Of a DNA stretch of 64,000 nt, positions 1-8,594 are shown piece after piece. Under the pieces are notes generated by a model. That model saw only the letters and a list, made by a program, of their open reading frames with translations, ran no database searches and was not told the origin of the DNA. The DNA lies in assembly GCF_902493135.1 (NCBI RefSeq), contig NZ_CABUOD010000012.1, positions 1 to 64,000 on the forward strand. Reading direction: 5' to 3'. This stretch comes from an uncultured Parabacteroides sp. (GTDB taxonomy: Bacteria > Bacteroidota > Bacteroidia > Bacteroidales > Tannerellaceae). How positions within the stretch are numbered: position 1 is the first letter of the stretch; each line of letters opens with the position of its first letter. A program made the translations under genes and the position numbers.

Positions 1-2
1 CG

Positions 3-56
3 TCTTTTGATGCCGCAAGTTACATCACGCCTCAAAATTATTTAGGACAATATTGA
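3..56 (+). CDS. C-terminal end of an upstream gene (partial)
   Basis: The third frame reads SFDAASYITPQNYLGQY followed by TGA at 54-56, which looks like the last 17 residues of a protein entering from outside the window. The following 130 bases carry no further coding signal. The family cannot be recognised from so little sequence, so this is a weak call based only on composition and on the same orientation as the next gene. Confidence 0.3.
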   Translation, partial: SFDAASYITPQNYLGQY

Positions 57-188
57 ATACATAATTGATTATTGCCCCGCTACCCGGTACAGAACAGCCC
101 GGTGCTTATTATTTTTGCCAGTTAAACAGATCATAGAGAAAATAAATCTTTGTTTCTCCCGTTAATAAACCTATAACGACAATAGATC

Positions 189-2594
189 ATGAAGATTCGT
201 ACGATAGCTACGCTACTATTTATATTACTTTCGATACCTGCTTTCGGACAGGGACGTGCCAAAATCAGCGGTTACATCCGCGATGCGGACGGCAATCCGC
301 TGGATCTGGTCAACGTCCGGGTCAAGAACACGTTAAACGGAGCGATGAGCAATGAAAAAGGCCACTATTCGTTGTCGGTTGCGACCGGCGACTCGGTGAC
401 GCTTATCTATTCATGCCTGGGCTACAACAAGGCCGAACGGATCATCCCGCAGGTAACCAAAGATATGCGGCTCAACGTGCAAATGAACTACACCTCGATC
501 GAACTAGGCGAAGTGACGGCCACCGCCATCCGCAAACAAACGACCACCCTCGAAACCCTGAATGCCGACCGCGTCAAGCTGCTTCCCGACCCTGCCGGAG
601 GAAGTATCGAAAGCCTGGTCGTCACCTTTGCGGGCGTTACTTCCAATAACGAATTAAGTTCGCAATACTCCGTACGCGGCGGCAGCTATGACGAAAACAT
701 CGTATATGTGAACGGACTGGAAGTGTTCCGTCCGCTGCTCATCCGTTCCGGGCAACAGGAAGGGCTGAGTTTTATCAATCCGGACATGACGGAAGCCGTC
801 AACTTTTCCGCCGGCGGGTTTGAAGCCCGTTACGGAGACAAGATGAGCTCCGTGTTGGATATCACCTACAAGAAACCGAAAGGATTAGAAGGTTCGGCCT
901 CCGCCAGCCTGCTGGGGGCCAATGCCTATGTGGGTAGCTCCTCCGGCAAATTCACACAGGTGACCGGTTTCCGCTACAAAACGGGGCGTTCCCTCCTGAA
1001 AACAACCGATACGGATGCCGAATATGATCCGAACTTTATTGACTTGCAGACTTATATGACATACCGGTTTGCCCCGAAATGGGAGATCAACTTCCTCGGT
1101 AACCTGGCCATAAACAATTATAAATTCATTCCCCATACCCGTGAAACATCCTTCGGTACAGCAGCCAACGCTAAAAAATTCAAAGTATTCATGAACGGGC
1201 AGGAACGGGATAAATTCGAAACGCTATTCGGTGCGCTTACCTTAAAGCACAACCTGAACGAGAACACCGAACTCGGCCTCCAAGCATCCGCTTTTACCAG
1301 CAAAGAAGAGGAAGGATATGATATTGCCGGCGATTACTGGCTGGGAGATGCGGCCGAAGAAGGCGGAGGGGAAATACAGAATTTGTCCATAGCACGCTAT
1401 AACGAACACGCCCGCAACCGCTTGCACTCCAACATCATGAATATCGGACATTATGGCATCGCCCGCCTGAAAAACAACACGTTGAAATGGGGTGCCATCG
1501 TCCAGATGGAAAAGATCAACGACAAGATCAGCGAATGGGAAAAGCGCGACTCTGCCGGATACTCGCTGCCACAAGGGGGCGGGAATGTCAACGTGATCGC
1601 AAACCTGTTCTCGGACAACAAACTGGAAAGCACACGCATTTCCGGCTATTTGCAGGATGTATTCAAGTTCCGTACCAAACAAGGTCTGTTCACGCTGGTC
1701 GGCGGTGTACGCGGCAGTTACTGGAGTTATAACAAAGAGTTTATATTCAGCCCGCGTGCTTCACTCGGCTTCATTCCGAACTTCGACCAGAACCTGACCT
1801 TCCGCTTGGCTTCCGGCCTGTATTACCAGTCTCCTTTCTATAAGGAATTGCGTACGACCGTACAGGATGAACATGGCAACAGTATCATACGACTGAATAA
1901 AGACCTGAAATCGCAACGTTCCATCCATGTCATCGCAGGTGGCGATTATACCTTCCGGGCATCCGGCAGGAATTTCAAAGTCAGTGCCGATATGTATTAT
2001 AAAAAGCTGGATAACCTGAACCCTTATACGGTAGATAATGTCAAAATCCGCTATTACGGTGAGAACTGCGCACAAGGTCATGCAATGGGCCTTGATGTCA
2101 AATTCTTCGGCGAATTTGTGCCGGGCACGGACTCCTGGATCAGTTTCTCCCTGATGAAAGCGGAGCAAAGCATCCGGGGCAGCGAATATGTACCGATGCC
2201 TAACAGCCAGGGTTATAACGTTTCGCTCTTTTTCCAGGATTATTTTCCCGGCTACAAGCGCGTCAAGCTGAATCTGAAAGGCGTACTGTCCGGCGGCCTT
2301 CCCGTCACAGCCCCGCGTACAGGCTACGAGGACGGCTATTTCCGTACTCCGACCTACAAACGTGTGGACCTCGGTTTCTCTTACCAGCTTGCCGGAGGGA
2401 CGGATGCGATCATGGACCGCGGATTCTTCCGCAATCTCAAGAACATTTGGCTCGGTCTCGACATTTTCAACCTGTTCGACATAAAGAACACAAGTTCCTA
2501 TTATTGGATAACCAACATAGACAACCACCAGTACGCAATCCCGAACTACCTGACCGGACGGCAGTTGAATGTTCGCCTTATCGTTGATTTTTAG
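189..2594 (+). CDS. TonB-dependent outer-membrane receptor with N-terminal carboxypeptidase-regulatory-like domain
   Basis: This 801-residue protein has a signal peptide ending near residue 21 (..SIPAFGQG). A CarbopepD_reg-like beta-sandwich follows at about 24-105 (ISGYIRDADGNPLDLVNVRVK). The plug lies at about 115-225 with the typical YSVRGGSYDENIVYVNGLEV segment. The remainder is a beta-barrel ending in an aromatic residue (VDF). Such receptors import large substrates across the outer membrane using TonB energy. No SusD-like lipoprotein lies next to it, so it is not an obvious glycan-utilisation pair, and the substrate cannot be told. It appears to be a single-gene unit, since the next gene has its own promoter. 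Confidence 0.9.
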   Translation: MKIRTIATLLFILLSIPAFGQGRAKISGYIRDADGNPLDLVNVRVKNTLNGAMSNEKGHYSLSVATGDSVTLIYSCLGYNKAERIIPQVTKDMRLNVQMNYTSIELGEVTATAIRKQTTTLETLNADRVKLLPDPAGGSIESLVVTFAGVTSNNELSSQYSVRGGSYDENIVYVNGLEVFRPLLIRSGQQEGLSFINPDMTEAVNFSAGGFEARYGDKMSSVLDITYKKPKGLEGSASASLLGANAYVGSSSGKFTQVTGFRYKTGRSLLKTTDTDAEYDPNFIDLQTYMTYRFAPKWEINFLGNLAINNYKFIPHTRETSFGTAANAKKFKVFMNGQERDKFETLFGALTLKHNLNENTELGLQASAFTSKEEEGYDIAGDYWLGDAAEEGGGEIQNLSIARYNEHARNRLHSNIMNIGHYGIARLKNNTLKWGAIVQMEKINDKISEWEKRDSAGYSLPQGGGNVNVIANLFSDNKLESTRISGYLQDVFKFRTKQGLFTLVGGVRGSYWSYNKEFIFSPRASLGFIPNFDQNLTFRLASGLYYQSPFYKELRTTVQDEHGNSIIRLNKDLKSQRSIHVIAGGDYTFRASGRNFKVSADMYYKKLDNLNPYTVDNVKIRYYGENCAQGHAMGLDVKFFGEFVPGTDSWISFSLMKAEQSIRGSEYVPMPNSQGYNVSLFFQDYFPGYKRVKLNLKGVLSGGLPVTAPRTGYEDGYFRTPTYKRVDLGFSYQLAGGTDAIMDRGFFRNLKNIWLGLDIFNLFDIKNTSSYYWITNIDNHQYAIPNYLTGRQLNVRLIVDF

Positions 2595-2683
2595 CCGTAT
2601 GATTTAAAAAATATGCTTTTTAAACATATCCGAATCATGCTGATAAATATTAACGAATTATTTCACTATTCATAAAAAGAGTG

Positions 2684-2691
2684 TACCTTTG
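2684..2691 (+). promoter_or_regulatory. Bacteroidetes -7 element (TACCTTTG) for the mce/methylmalonyl-CoA decarboxylase operon
   Basis: TACCTTTG fits the TAnnTTTG primary sigma factor consensus of Bacteroidetes. It lies 48 bases before the mce start codon. Confidence 0.6.
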
Positions 2692-2738
2692 CCCACATAG
2701 AACAAAAAACAATATTAAATTACTAAATTATTATTGAC

Positions 2739-3146
2739 ATGGAACTTACACATATCGAACATTTGGGTATCGCAGTGAAGAGCATCGAAGCTTGTCTGCC
2801 GTATTATGAAGAAGTTTTAGGATTGAAATGCTACAACATCGAAGAAGTTGCAGATCAGAAAGTAAAAACAGCATTCTTTAAAGTCGGTCAGACTAAGATC
2901 GAGTTGCTGGAACCGACAAGCGAAGATAGCACAATCGCTAAATTTATCGAAAAGAAAGGTGAAGGTATCCACCACATTGCATTTGCTGTTCCCGACGTAC
3001 AGGCAGCATTGGACGAAGCAGAATCAAAAGGTGTCAAACTGATCGACAAAGCTCCGCGCGGTGGTGCAGAAGGCTTGAACATTGCATTCCTTCACCCGAA
3101 ATCGACTTGCAGCGTTCTGACTGAGCTTTGCATGCCGGGAAAATAA
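2739..3146 (+). CDS. mce: methylmalonyl-CoA epimerase
   Basis: The 135-residue protein is of the vicinal-oxygen-chelate (glyoxalase) fold, with two beta-alpha-beta-beta-beta modules. It begins HIEHLGIAVKSIEACLPYYEEVLG, with a metal-ligand His near the start and a second metal region at GIHHIAFAV. Length and motifs are those of methylmalonyl-CoA epimerase, which interconverts the S and R forms. It is first in a run with the methylmalonyl-CoA decarboxylase genes, so it serves the succinate-to-propionate pathway by supplying the S epimer for decarboxylation. Its own -7 element lies upstream. Confidence 0.93.
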   Translation: MELTHIEHLGIAVKSIEACLPYYEEVLGLKCYNIEEVADQKVKTAFFKVGQTKIELLEPTSEDSTIAKFIEKKGEGIHHIAFAVPDVQAALDEAESKGVKLIDKAPRGGAEGLNIAFLHPKSTCSVLTELCMPGK

Positions 3147-3220
3147 AGTACGGGCGGTTCGCGAACCGCACCAACAATTAAATATTCATTTCTAACAAGT
3201 ACGGGCGGTTCGCGAACCGC
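3147..3220. repeat. two copies of a palindromic element (core GCGGTTCGCGAACCGC)
   Basis: The 98-base gap between mce and mmdA holds two identical copies of AGTACGGGCGGTTCGCGAACCGC, at 3147-3169 and 3198-3220. Each contains the perfect 16-base palindrome GCGGTTCGCGAACCGC (3154-3169 and 3205-3220). The copies lie inside an operon, so each would form a hairpin in the mRNA between the two genes. A possible role in transcript processing or stability is inference. Confidence 0.8.
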
Positions 3221-3243
3221 TCCGACAACAAATCTATAGTACA

Positions 3244-4797
3244 ATGAGTAACCAACTTGAAAAAGTAAAGGAGCTTATCGCCCTTCGCGAAACAGCTCGT
3301 TTAGGTGGTGGAGAAAAAAGAATTGAATCTCAGCACAAGAAAGGCAAATACACAGCACGCGAACGTATTGCCATGTTGCTGGATGAAGGAAGTTTTGAAG
3401 AATTCGATATGTTCGTACAACACCGTTGTACAAACTTCGGTATTGAAAAAACTAAGTTTCTGGGCGACGGTATCGTAACAGGTTACGGTACGATCGACGG
3501 ACGCCTGGTATATATTTATGCTCAGGATTTCACCGTATTCGGTGGTGCTTTGTCTGAAGCATTGGCAATGAAGATCTGTAAAGTTATGGATCAGGCAATG
3601 AAGATGGGCGCTCCTGTCATCGGTTTGAACGACTCAGGTGGTGCACGTATCCAGGAAGGCGTTAATGCTTTGGCCGGTTATGCGGAAATCTTCCAGCGCA
3701 ATATCCTGGCTTCCGGTGTTATTCCCCAGATTTCCGGTATCTTCGGCCCGTGTGCCGGCGGTGCGGTCTACTCTCCTGCCCTGACAGACTTCAATATCAT
3801 GACCCGCGGAACAAGCTATATGTTCCTGACCGGTCCGAAAGTAGTAAAAACAGTAACAGGTGAAGATGTTACACAGGAACAGTTAGGTGGTGCAAGCGTA
3901 CACACGACCAAATCCGGTGTGGCTCACTTCGCAGTCGATACGGAAGAAGACGGTTTGCAGTTGATCCGTAAATTGATCAGCTTCCTGCCACAGAACAACT
4001 TAGAAGAAACTCCGCTGATCGAATGTAAAGATCCGATCGACCGTCTGGATGATAACCTGAACGACATCATTCCTGACAATCCCAACCAGGCTTACGATAT
4101 GTACGACGTAATCGGAACCATCATCGATAATGGGGAATTCCTGGAAGTACATGCCGATTATGCCAAGAACATTATCGTCGGTTTTGCCCGTTTCAACGGC
4201 CAGACTGTCGGTATCGTAGCCAACCAGCCGAAAGTAATGGCAGGCTGTCTGGACAGCAACGCTTCCCGCAAAGCAGGCCGTTTCGTCCGCTTCTGCGATG
4301 CGTTCAACATCCCTCTGGTTACATTGGTAGACGTTCCGGGATTCTTGCCGGGTACAGGCCAGGAATATAACGGTGTAATCCTGCACGGTGCAAAATTGCT
4401 TTACGCTTACGGAGAAGCTACAGTGCCCAAAGTAACCGTAACATTGCGTAAGTCTTACGGTGGCGCTTACTGTGTGATGAGTTCCAAACACCTGCGCGGC
4501 GATATGAACTACGCATGGCCGACAGCCGAAATCGCAGTTATGGGCCCGAGCGGCGCCGTAGAAGTCATCTTCGCAAAAGAAGTGGCTGCCGCAGAAGATC
4601 CGAAAGCTTGCGCAGCTGAAAAAGAAGCCGAATACAAAAAAGCATTTGCGAATCCGTACAATGCAGCTCAATACGGCTATATCGACGATGTTATCGAACC
4701 GCGTAACACCCGTTTCCGTATCATTCGTGCTTTACAACAGTTGCAGACTAAGAAGTTAAGCAATCCTGCCAAGAAACATGACAATCTGCCTCTATAA
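3244..4797 (+). CDS. mmdA: methylmalonyl-CoA decarboxylase alpha subunit (carboxyltransferase)
   Basis: This 517-residue protein is a two-domain biotin-dependent carboxyltransferase of the propionyl-CoA carboxylase beta/MmdA type. The N-terminal domain has GGAREKI-like KRIESQHKKGKYTARERI and the oxyanion-hole segment GPCAGGAVYSPALTDF. The C-terminal domain has the second acyl-CoA site VDVPGFLPGTGQEYNGVILHGAKLLYAY. It moves the carboxyl group from S-methylmalonyl-CoA to biotin on the carrier subunit encoded downstream. The neighbouring OadG-like, biotin carrier and OadB-like genes show that it works in the Na+-pumping decarboxylase, not in an ATP-dependent carboxylase. Confidence 0.9.
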   Translation: MSNQLEKVKELIALRETARLGGGEKRIESQHKKGKYTARERIAMLLDEGSFEEFDMFVQHRCTNFGIEKTKFLGDGIVTGYGTIDGRLVYIYAQDFTVFGGALSEALAMKICKVMDQAMKMGAPVIGLNDSGGARIQEGVNALAGYAEIFQRNILASGVIPQISGIFGPCAGGAVYSPALTDFNIMTRGTSYMFLTGPKVVKTVTGEDVTQEQLGGASVHTTKSGVAHFAVDTEEDGLQLIRKLISFLPQNNLEETPLIECKDPIDRLDDNLNDIIPDNPNQAYDMYDVIGTIIDNGEFLEVHADYAKNIIVGFARFNGQTVGIVANQPKVMAGCLDSNASRKAGRFVRFCDAFNIPLVTLVDVPGFLPGTGQEYNGVILHGAKLLYAYGEATVPKVTVTLRKSYGGAYCVMSSKHLRGDMNYAWPTAEIAVMGPSGAVEVIFAKEVAAAEDPKACAAEKEAEYKKAFANPYNAAQYGYIDDVIEPRNTRFRIIRALQQLQTKKLSNPAKKHDNLPL

Positions 4798-4812
4798 TTC
4801 TTAAAACAGGAA

Positions 4813-5706
4813 ATGAATATGATGAATAAGAAAATAGGGGCATTGCTGCTGTTCGCGTTGCTCGTTTCATTCGGGGCAAAAGCACAGCGTGCAACCTCCA
4901 TGCGAATAAATGAAGTGCTGGTCGTCAATGAGGATAACTTCGTTGATGATTACGGCAAACGCCACGCTTGGATCGAATTGTTCAACAATTCGGCAGGTTC
5001 GGTCAATATTGCCGGTTGTTACTTGACTAACGACAAGAGCAACCCGAAAAAATATCCGATTCCGAAGGGCGACGTTCTGACAGTCATCCCTCCCCGCCAG
5101 CACACTTTGTTCTGGGCGGACGGAGAACCTAATCGAGGTACATTCCATGTTAATTTCACTCTTGACCCATCAAAAGAAAATTACATCGCATTGTATGATG
5201 CAGACGGTAAAACTCTGATCGATGAGATTGTTGTTCCGGCTTCACAAAAAGCGGATGTCAGTTATGGCAGAACGTTAGACGGACAAGGTGAATGGACAAC
5301 TTTAACAAAAGTTACCCCCAGCACCAATAACGTGACATTGGACTCTAACGAGAAGATTGAAAACTTTAAGAAAAATGACTCCTGGGGTATCGGTATGACC
5401 CTGACTGCCATGGCAGTTGTGTTTTCCGGATTATTCCTGTTGTTCATTATCTTTAAGCAAATCGGTAAATTCTCAATCGCTGCCAGCAAACGCAATGCAC
5501 GGAAAGCTGCCGGAGCTGCTGTCGTTGCAGACAATGCAGGTCAGGAATCCGGAGAAATCTTTGCTGCCATCGGCGCTGCCCTGTATGAAATGAGCGACGA
5601 TAACCACGACATCGAACATACGGTTCTTACGATCCGCAAGGTTCAAAGATCTTATTCTCCGTGGAGTTCCAAGATTTACGGTTTACGTGAAGTTCCCAAA
5701 AAGTAA
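4813..5706 (+). CDS. OadG/MmdD-like sodium-pump decarboxylase small subunit with N-terminal lamin-tail domain
   Basis: The 297-residue protein has a signal peptide (about 1-25). A lamin-tail-like beta-sandwich follows at about 28-142 (RINEVLVVNEDNF..WIELFNNS..VNIAGCYLTND). A single transmembrane helix lies at 191-218, and a basic/charged cytoplasmic tail follows. The helix and tail resemble OadG/MmdD, which hold the soluble carboxyltransferase against the membrane subunit. Usual OadG proteins are only about 80-100 residues, so the exported lamin-tail domain is a large addition that would face the periplasm. Position between mmdA and the biotin carrier supports the role. Function of the extra domain is unknown. 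Confidence 0.8.
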   Translation: MNMMNKKIGALLLFALLVSFGAKAQRATSMRINEVLVVNEDNFVDDYGKRHAWIELFNNSAGSVNIAGCYLTNDKSNPKKYPIPKGDVLTVIPPRQHTLFWADGEPNRGTFHVNFTLDPSKENYIALYDADGKTLIDEIVVPASQKADVSYGRTLDGQGEWTTLTKVTPSTNNVTLDSNEKIENFKKNDSWGIGMTLTAMAVVFSGLFLLFIIFKQIGKFSIAASKRNARKAAGAAVVADNAGQESGEIFAAIGAALYEMSDDNHDIEHTVLTIRKVQRSYSPWSSKIYGLREVPKK

Positions 5707-5728
5707 TTATCTCTAAAAACAAACAAGA

Positions 5729-6160
5729 ATGAAAAGTTTTAAATATACTATTAACGGTAACGTATATAAAGTACATATCAACTCGGTAGTAGATGATATC
5801 GCTGAATTAGAAGTAAACGGCACTCCCTACCATGTTAAGATGGAGAAACCGGCAAAAAAACAGATGGTTACATTGAAACGCCCGGCTCAGGCTCCGACAA
5901 CGGCAAGCGGCGAACCGGTTATTTCACGCCCGGTTGCCTCAACGACCAAAGGCGCTGTCAAATCTCCGCTGCCCGGCGTAATCCTGCAGGTTAACTGCAA
6001 AGTCGGCGATGCAGTCAAGAGAGGCCAGAATCTGCTTGTCCTCGAAGCCATGAAGATGGAAAATAACATCAACGCCGACCGTGACGGCAAGATCATTGAA
6101 ATAAAAGTAAACAAAGGGGATTCCGTACTGGAAGGTGCTGACCTCGTCGTAATAGGATAA
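5729..6160 (+). CDS. mmdC: biotin carboxyl carrier subunit of methylmalonyl-CoA decarboxylase
   Basis: This 143-residue protein has a short N-terminal domain (1-40) and a flexible linker rich in Ala/Pro/Thr (about 41-75). The C-terminal biotinyl domain carries the EAMKM motif with the biotinylated Lys at residue 109. It shuttles the carboxyl group from the carboxyltransferase to the membrane beta subunit. It sits 22 bases after the OadG-like gene and 4 bases before the beta-subunit gene, as expected for one operon. Confidence 0.92.
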   Translation: MKSFKYTINGNVYKVHINSVVDDIAELEVNGTPYHVKMEKPAKKQMVTLKRPAQAPTTASGEPVISRPVASTTKGAVKSPLPGVILQVNCKVGDAVKRGQNLLVLEAMKMENNINADRDGKIIEIKVNKGDSVLEGADLVVIG

Positions 6161-6164
6161 TATT

Positions 6165-7361
6165 ATGTTAGGATCAGTATTATTACAGGCTGCAGGTGCG
6201 GCTCACGAAAGTTTTCTCCAGTTCCTGGGAGAAAACCTGGAGTTGTTCCTCACGTATACAGGAGTCTACAACGCGACACCGGGTCATATCATCATGATCC
6301 TCATCGGTCTGTTGTTTATCTTCCTGGCCATTAAATATGAATTCGAGCCTATGCTCCTTATCCCTATCGGTTTCGGTATCCTGATCGGTAACATTCCGTT
6401 CAAGGATGCAGGATTGCAGGTAGGTATTTACGAACAAGGTTCCGTACTGAACATCCTCTACCAGGGTGTAACCTCCGGATGGTATCCGCCGCTGATCTTC
6501 CTCGGTATCGGAGCTATGACCGACTTCTCCGCCTTGATCTCCAACCCTAAATTGATGTTGATCGGTGCGGCTGCCCAATTCGGTATCTTCGGTGCATATA
6601 TCATTGCCCTCCAGATGGGATTCGAACCGAACCAGGCCGGTGCTATCGGTATTATCGGTGGTGCCGACGGCCCGACGGCGATCTTCCTTTCTTCCAAACT
6701 GGCCCCGAACCTGATGGGTGCTATTGCGGTATCGGCCTACTCTTATATGGCGTTGGTTCCTATTATCCAACCGCCGTTCATGCGTTTGCTGACTACTCAG
6801 AAAGAACGTCTGATCCGTATGAAACCGCCGAGAGCTGTTTCTTCTACGGAAAAGATCGTATTCCCGATCGTAGGTTTGTTGCTGACTTGCTTCCTGGTTC
6901 CTTCCGGTCTGCCTCTGTTGGGTATGTTGTTCTTCGGAAACCTGTTGAAAGAAAGTGGCGTGACACGCCGTTTGGCAGAAACAGCCCGTGGTCCGCTGAT
7001 CGATACGATCACGATCCTGTTAGGTATCACCGTAGGAGCTTCCACTCAGGCAACTCAGTTCCTGACACTGAACTCCATCAAGATCTTCGGTTTGGGTGCT
7101 TTGTCATTCGTGATTGCAACTTGCGCAGGTATCCTGTTCGTCAAGTTCTTCAACCTGTTCCTGAAGGAAGGCAATAAGATCAATCCGCTTATCGGTAACT
7201 CCGGTGTATCTGCCGTACCCGACTCTGCCCGTATCTCTCAGAATGTAGGTCTGGAATATGATCCGACCAACTACCTGTTGATGCACGCCATGGGTCCGAA
7301 CGTAGCAGGTGTAATCGGTTCTGCCGTAGCAGCCGGTATCTTGTTGGGATTCTTAGGATAA
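6165..7361 (+). CDS. mmdB: methylmalonyl-CoA decarboxylase beta subunit, Na+-translocating
   Basis: This is a 398-residue polytopic membrane protein of the OadB/MmdB/GcdB family. It carries the conserved segments IGIIGGADGPTAIF and AVSAYSYMALVPIIQPP, which include Na+-binding and carboxybiotin-decarboxylating regions in the family. It decarboxylates carboxybiotin and exports Na+, conserving the energy of methylmalonyl-CoA decarboxylation. It is the last gene of the operon and is followed by a bidirectional terminator. Confidence 0.93.
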   Translation: MLGSVLLQAAGAAHESFLQFLGENLELFLTYTGVYNATPGHIIMILIGLLFIFLAIKYEFEPMLLIPIGFGILIGNIPFKDAGLQVGIYEQGSVLNILYQGVTSGWYPPLIFLGIGAMTDFSALISNPKLMLIGAAAQFGIFGAYIIALQMGFEPNQAGAIGIIGGADGPTAIFLSSKLAPNLMGAIAVSAYSYMALVPIIQPPFMRLLTTQKERLIRMKPPRAVSSTEKIVFPIVGLLLTCFLVPSGLPLLGMLFFGNLLKESGVTRRLAETARGPLIDTITILLGITVGASTQATQFLTLNSIKIFGLGALSFVIATCAGILFVKFFNLFLKEGNKINPLIGNSGVSAVPDSARISQNVGLEYDPTNYLLMHAMGPNVAGVIGSAVAAGILLGFLG

Positions 7362-7380
7362 TCGACTTATTCTACATAAA

Positions 7381-7411
7381 AATCCTCCGCATCGCCTTGA
7401 TACGGAGGATT
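7381..7411. terminator. bidirectional terminator between mmdB and the small membrane protein
   Basis: AATCCTCCG pairs with CGGAGGATT across a 13-base loop. The stem is flanked by A-rich DNA on the left and T-rich DNA on the right, so it can end transcription of the plus-strand operon and of the minus-strand tsaB unit. Confidence 0.75.
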
Positions 7412-7428
7412 TTTTATATCCGGTTTTA

Positions 7429-7575
7429 TCAGATATTCTGCTCGATGGTCATCGGATCTGTCTCAGGATTTGCCTCCTGTTCCAATGTTGTTCCCAAAAA
7501 CAACCAGATCATCAACAGGATAATCGCGATCACCACTCCGAAGATCAGCAGTACATTCGTATTCTTTCGTCTCAT
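7429..7575 (-). CDS. small single-span membrane protein (48 aa)
   Basis: The minus strand reads MRRKNTNVLLIFGVVIAI.. and ends TIEQNI before TGA. It has a basic N-terminus, one transmembrane helix (about residues 7-27) and an acidic tail. It lies 64 bases downstream of tsaB in the same orientation and ends just before the bidirectional terminator, so it is probably co-transcribed with tsaB. The family is not recognised. The basic-helix-acidic organisation and the neat fit against the terminator support it as a real gene. Confidence 0.6.
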   Translation of the reverse strand: MRRKNTNVLLIFGVVIAIILLMIWLFLGTTLEQEANPETDPMTIEQNI

Positions 7576-7639
7576 GTCTATTCTTCAATATTGATTTGAA
7601 GATAAAACAAGGCGAACCCTTTTTTGGTTTAACCGTTTC

Positions 7640-8344
7640 CTACTTTTGGTTTCCCAACACCTTATTCTTCGCAATCGTCGCCTGAAACTCTTTCAGGTAG
7701 AACGGTTCGAAATAGGCCGTATCTTCGAATCGACCGGCGGCAAATGCTTGCTCGGCAAGCGGGACCATGTTGACGGCAAGCGGATGGATGTCCTCTATAA
7801 AAATGGCATTCGGAGAAGTGATGACGGACTTGCATTTGGCAGCACCGTTACCGAAGAAACAGATTTTGCCTTTTTCCAGATAAGGAGAATAGGAATCGGC
7901 TTCCACTATATCGGCCGTTGTCTCACGGACAAGTTTCAAAGAAGAGTCATAAATTGCGGCATAGACTTCCATCCGGCGGGCATCCAGCATGGCGCAATAC
8001 AGACAACCGGTAGCTGCCTTATCTTGCCTGATAACAGTAGCGGCCATTATATCTAATGTATGAATACCGATCAGAGGAATACCGAAACCGAAGCAGAGAC
8101 CTTTAGCGACTGACACTCCGATACGCAAGCCGGTATAGGAACCGGGACCGCTGCTGACCGCAACGGCATCCAGTTTTCCCCCCTTCTCTTTCAATACGGA
8201 AAGGGCTTCTTCGACAAATACGCCTAACAAGGCTGCATGCGAAGGACCGTCGAAGGAGGCCTTCTCAAAAAGAACTTCACCGTCCATAGACAACGCTACA
8301 GAACAAACGGAAGTCGATGTTTCGATACTTAATATACAGGACAT
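7640..8344 (-). CDS. tsaB: tRNA threonylcarbamoyladenosine biosynthesis protein TsaB
   Basis: This 234-residue ASKHA-fold protein begins ILSIETSTSVCSVALSMDGEVL and contains the family segment AVSSGPGSYTGLRIGVSVAKGLCFG. TsaB is the dimerisation partner of TsaD in making the t6A37 modification of ANN-decoding tRNAs. Length is normal. A TACTTTTG -7 element lies 29 bases upstream. The gene is divergent from yicC. Confidence 0.93.
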   Translation of the reverse strand: MSCILSIETSTSVCSVALSMDGEVLFEKASFDGPSHAALLGVFVEEALSVLKEKGGKLDAVAVSSGPGSYTGLRIGVSVAKGLCFGFGIPLIGIHTLDIMAATVIRQDKAATGCLYCAMLDARRMEVYAAIYDSSLKLVRETTADIVEADSYSPYLEKGKICFFGNGAAKCKSVITSPNAIFIEDIHPLAVNMVPLAEQAFAAGRFEDTAYFEPFYLKEFQATIAKNKVLGNQK

Positions 8345-8372
8345 AATTAATTGCCAATCTTGATTACGGATG

Positions 8373-8380
8373 CAAAAGTA
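8373..8380 (-). promoter_or_regulatory. -7 element (TACTTTTG) for tsaB
   Basis: On the minus strand TACTTTTG matches the TAnnTTTG consensus and lies 29 bases upstream of the tsaB start. Confidence 0.6.
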
Positions 8381-8436
8381 TAAAACATAACTGTAATCGC
8401 ATGATCAAAATCGATTTTATTAAGACCGACAAACCC

Positions 8437-8524
8437 CTAATGGCGGAATATGCCTCCTAACCCATAGCTTTAGAAGGTGTAAAGCTATGGGTTAGGAGGC
8501 ATAAAGCTATGGGTTAAGATCCGT
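8437..8524. repeat. 22-bp-period repeat array with a 21-bp perfect inverted repeat (GCTATGGGTTA family)
   Basis: Bases 8451-8471 are the exact reverse complement of 8481-8501, separated by a 9-base loop. The right arm and its continuation repeat every 22 bases: AAAGCTATGGGTTA begins at 8481 and again at 8503. The array lies between the divergent tsaB and yicC promoters, so it is not a simple terminator. The same family occurs at 27838-27896 and 45565-45634. The 8345-8621 gap holds this array, the two promoters and a short AATTGCCAATTG-type repeat at about 8558-8590. Confidence 0.8.
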
Positions 8525-8594
8525 CTGAAATACGGGAAGCCCGACTTTTTCCAATAATTGTCAATTGCCAATTGCCTATTGTCAATTGATTAAC

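Noticed and set aside
1761..2528. A 255-residue minus-strand frame inside the TonB receptor gene
   Set aside because: It is a long antisense shadow of a well-defined beta-barrel gene, with no domain features of its own.
6183..6770. A 195-residue, highly charged minus-strand frame over mmdB
   Set aside because: Its odd Asp/Arg/Glu-rich composition is what antisense of a hydrophobic membrane protein gives.
7397..7594. A 65-residue plus-strand frame after mmdB
   Set aside because: It starts inside the terminator stem and is antisense to the 48-residue membrane protein, which has the better structure.
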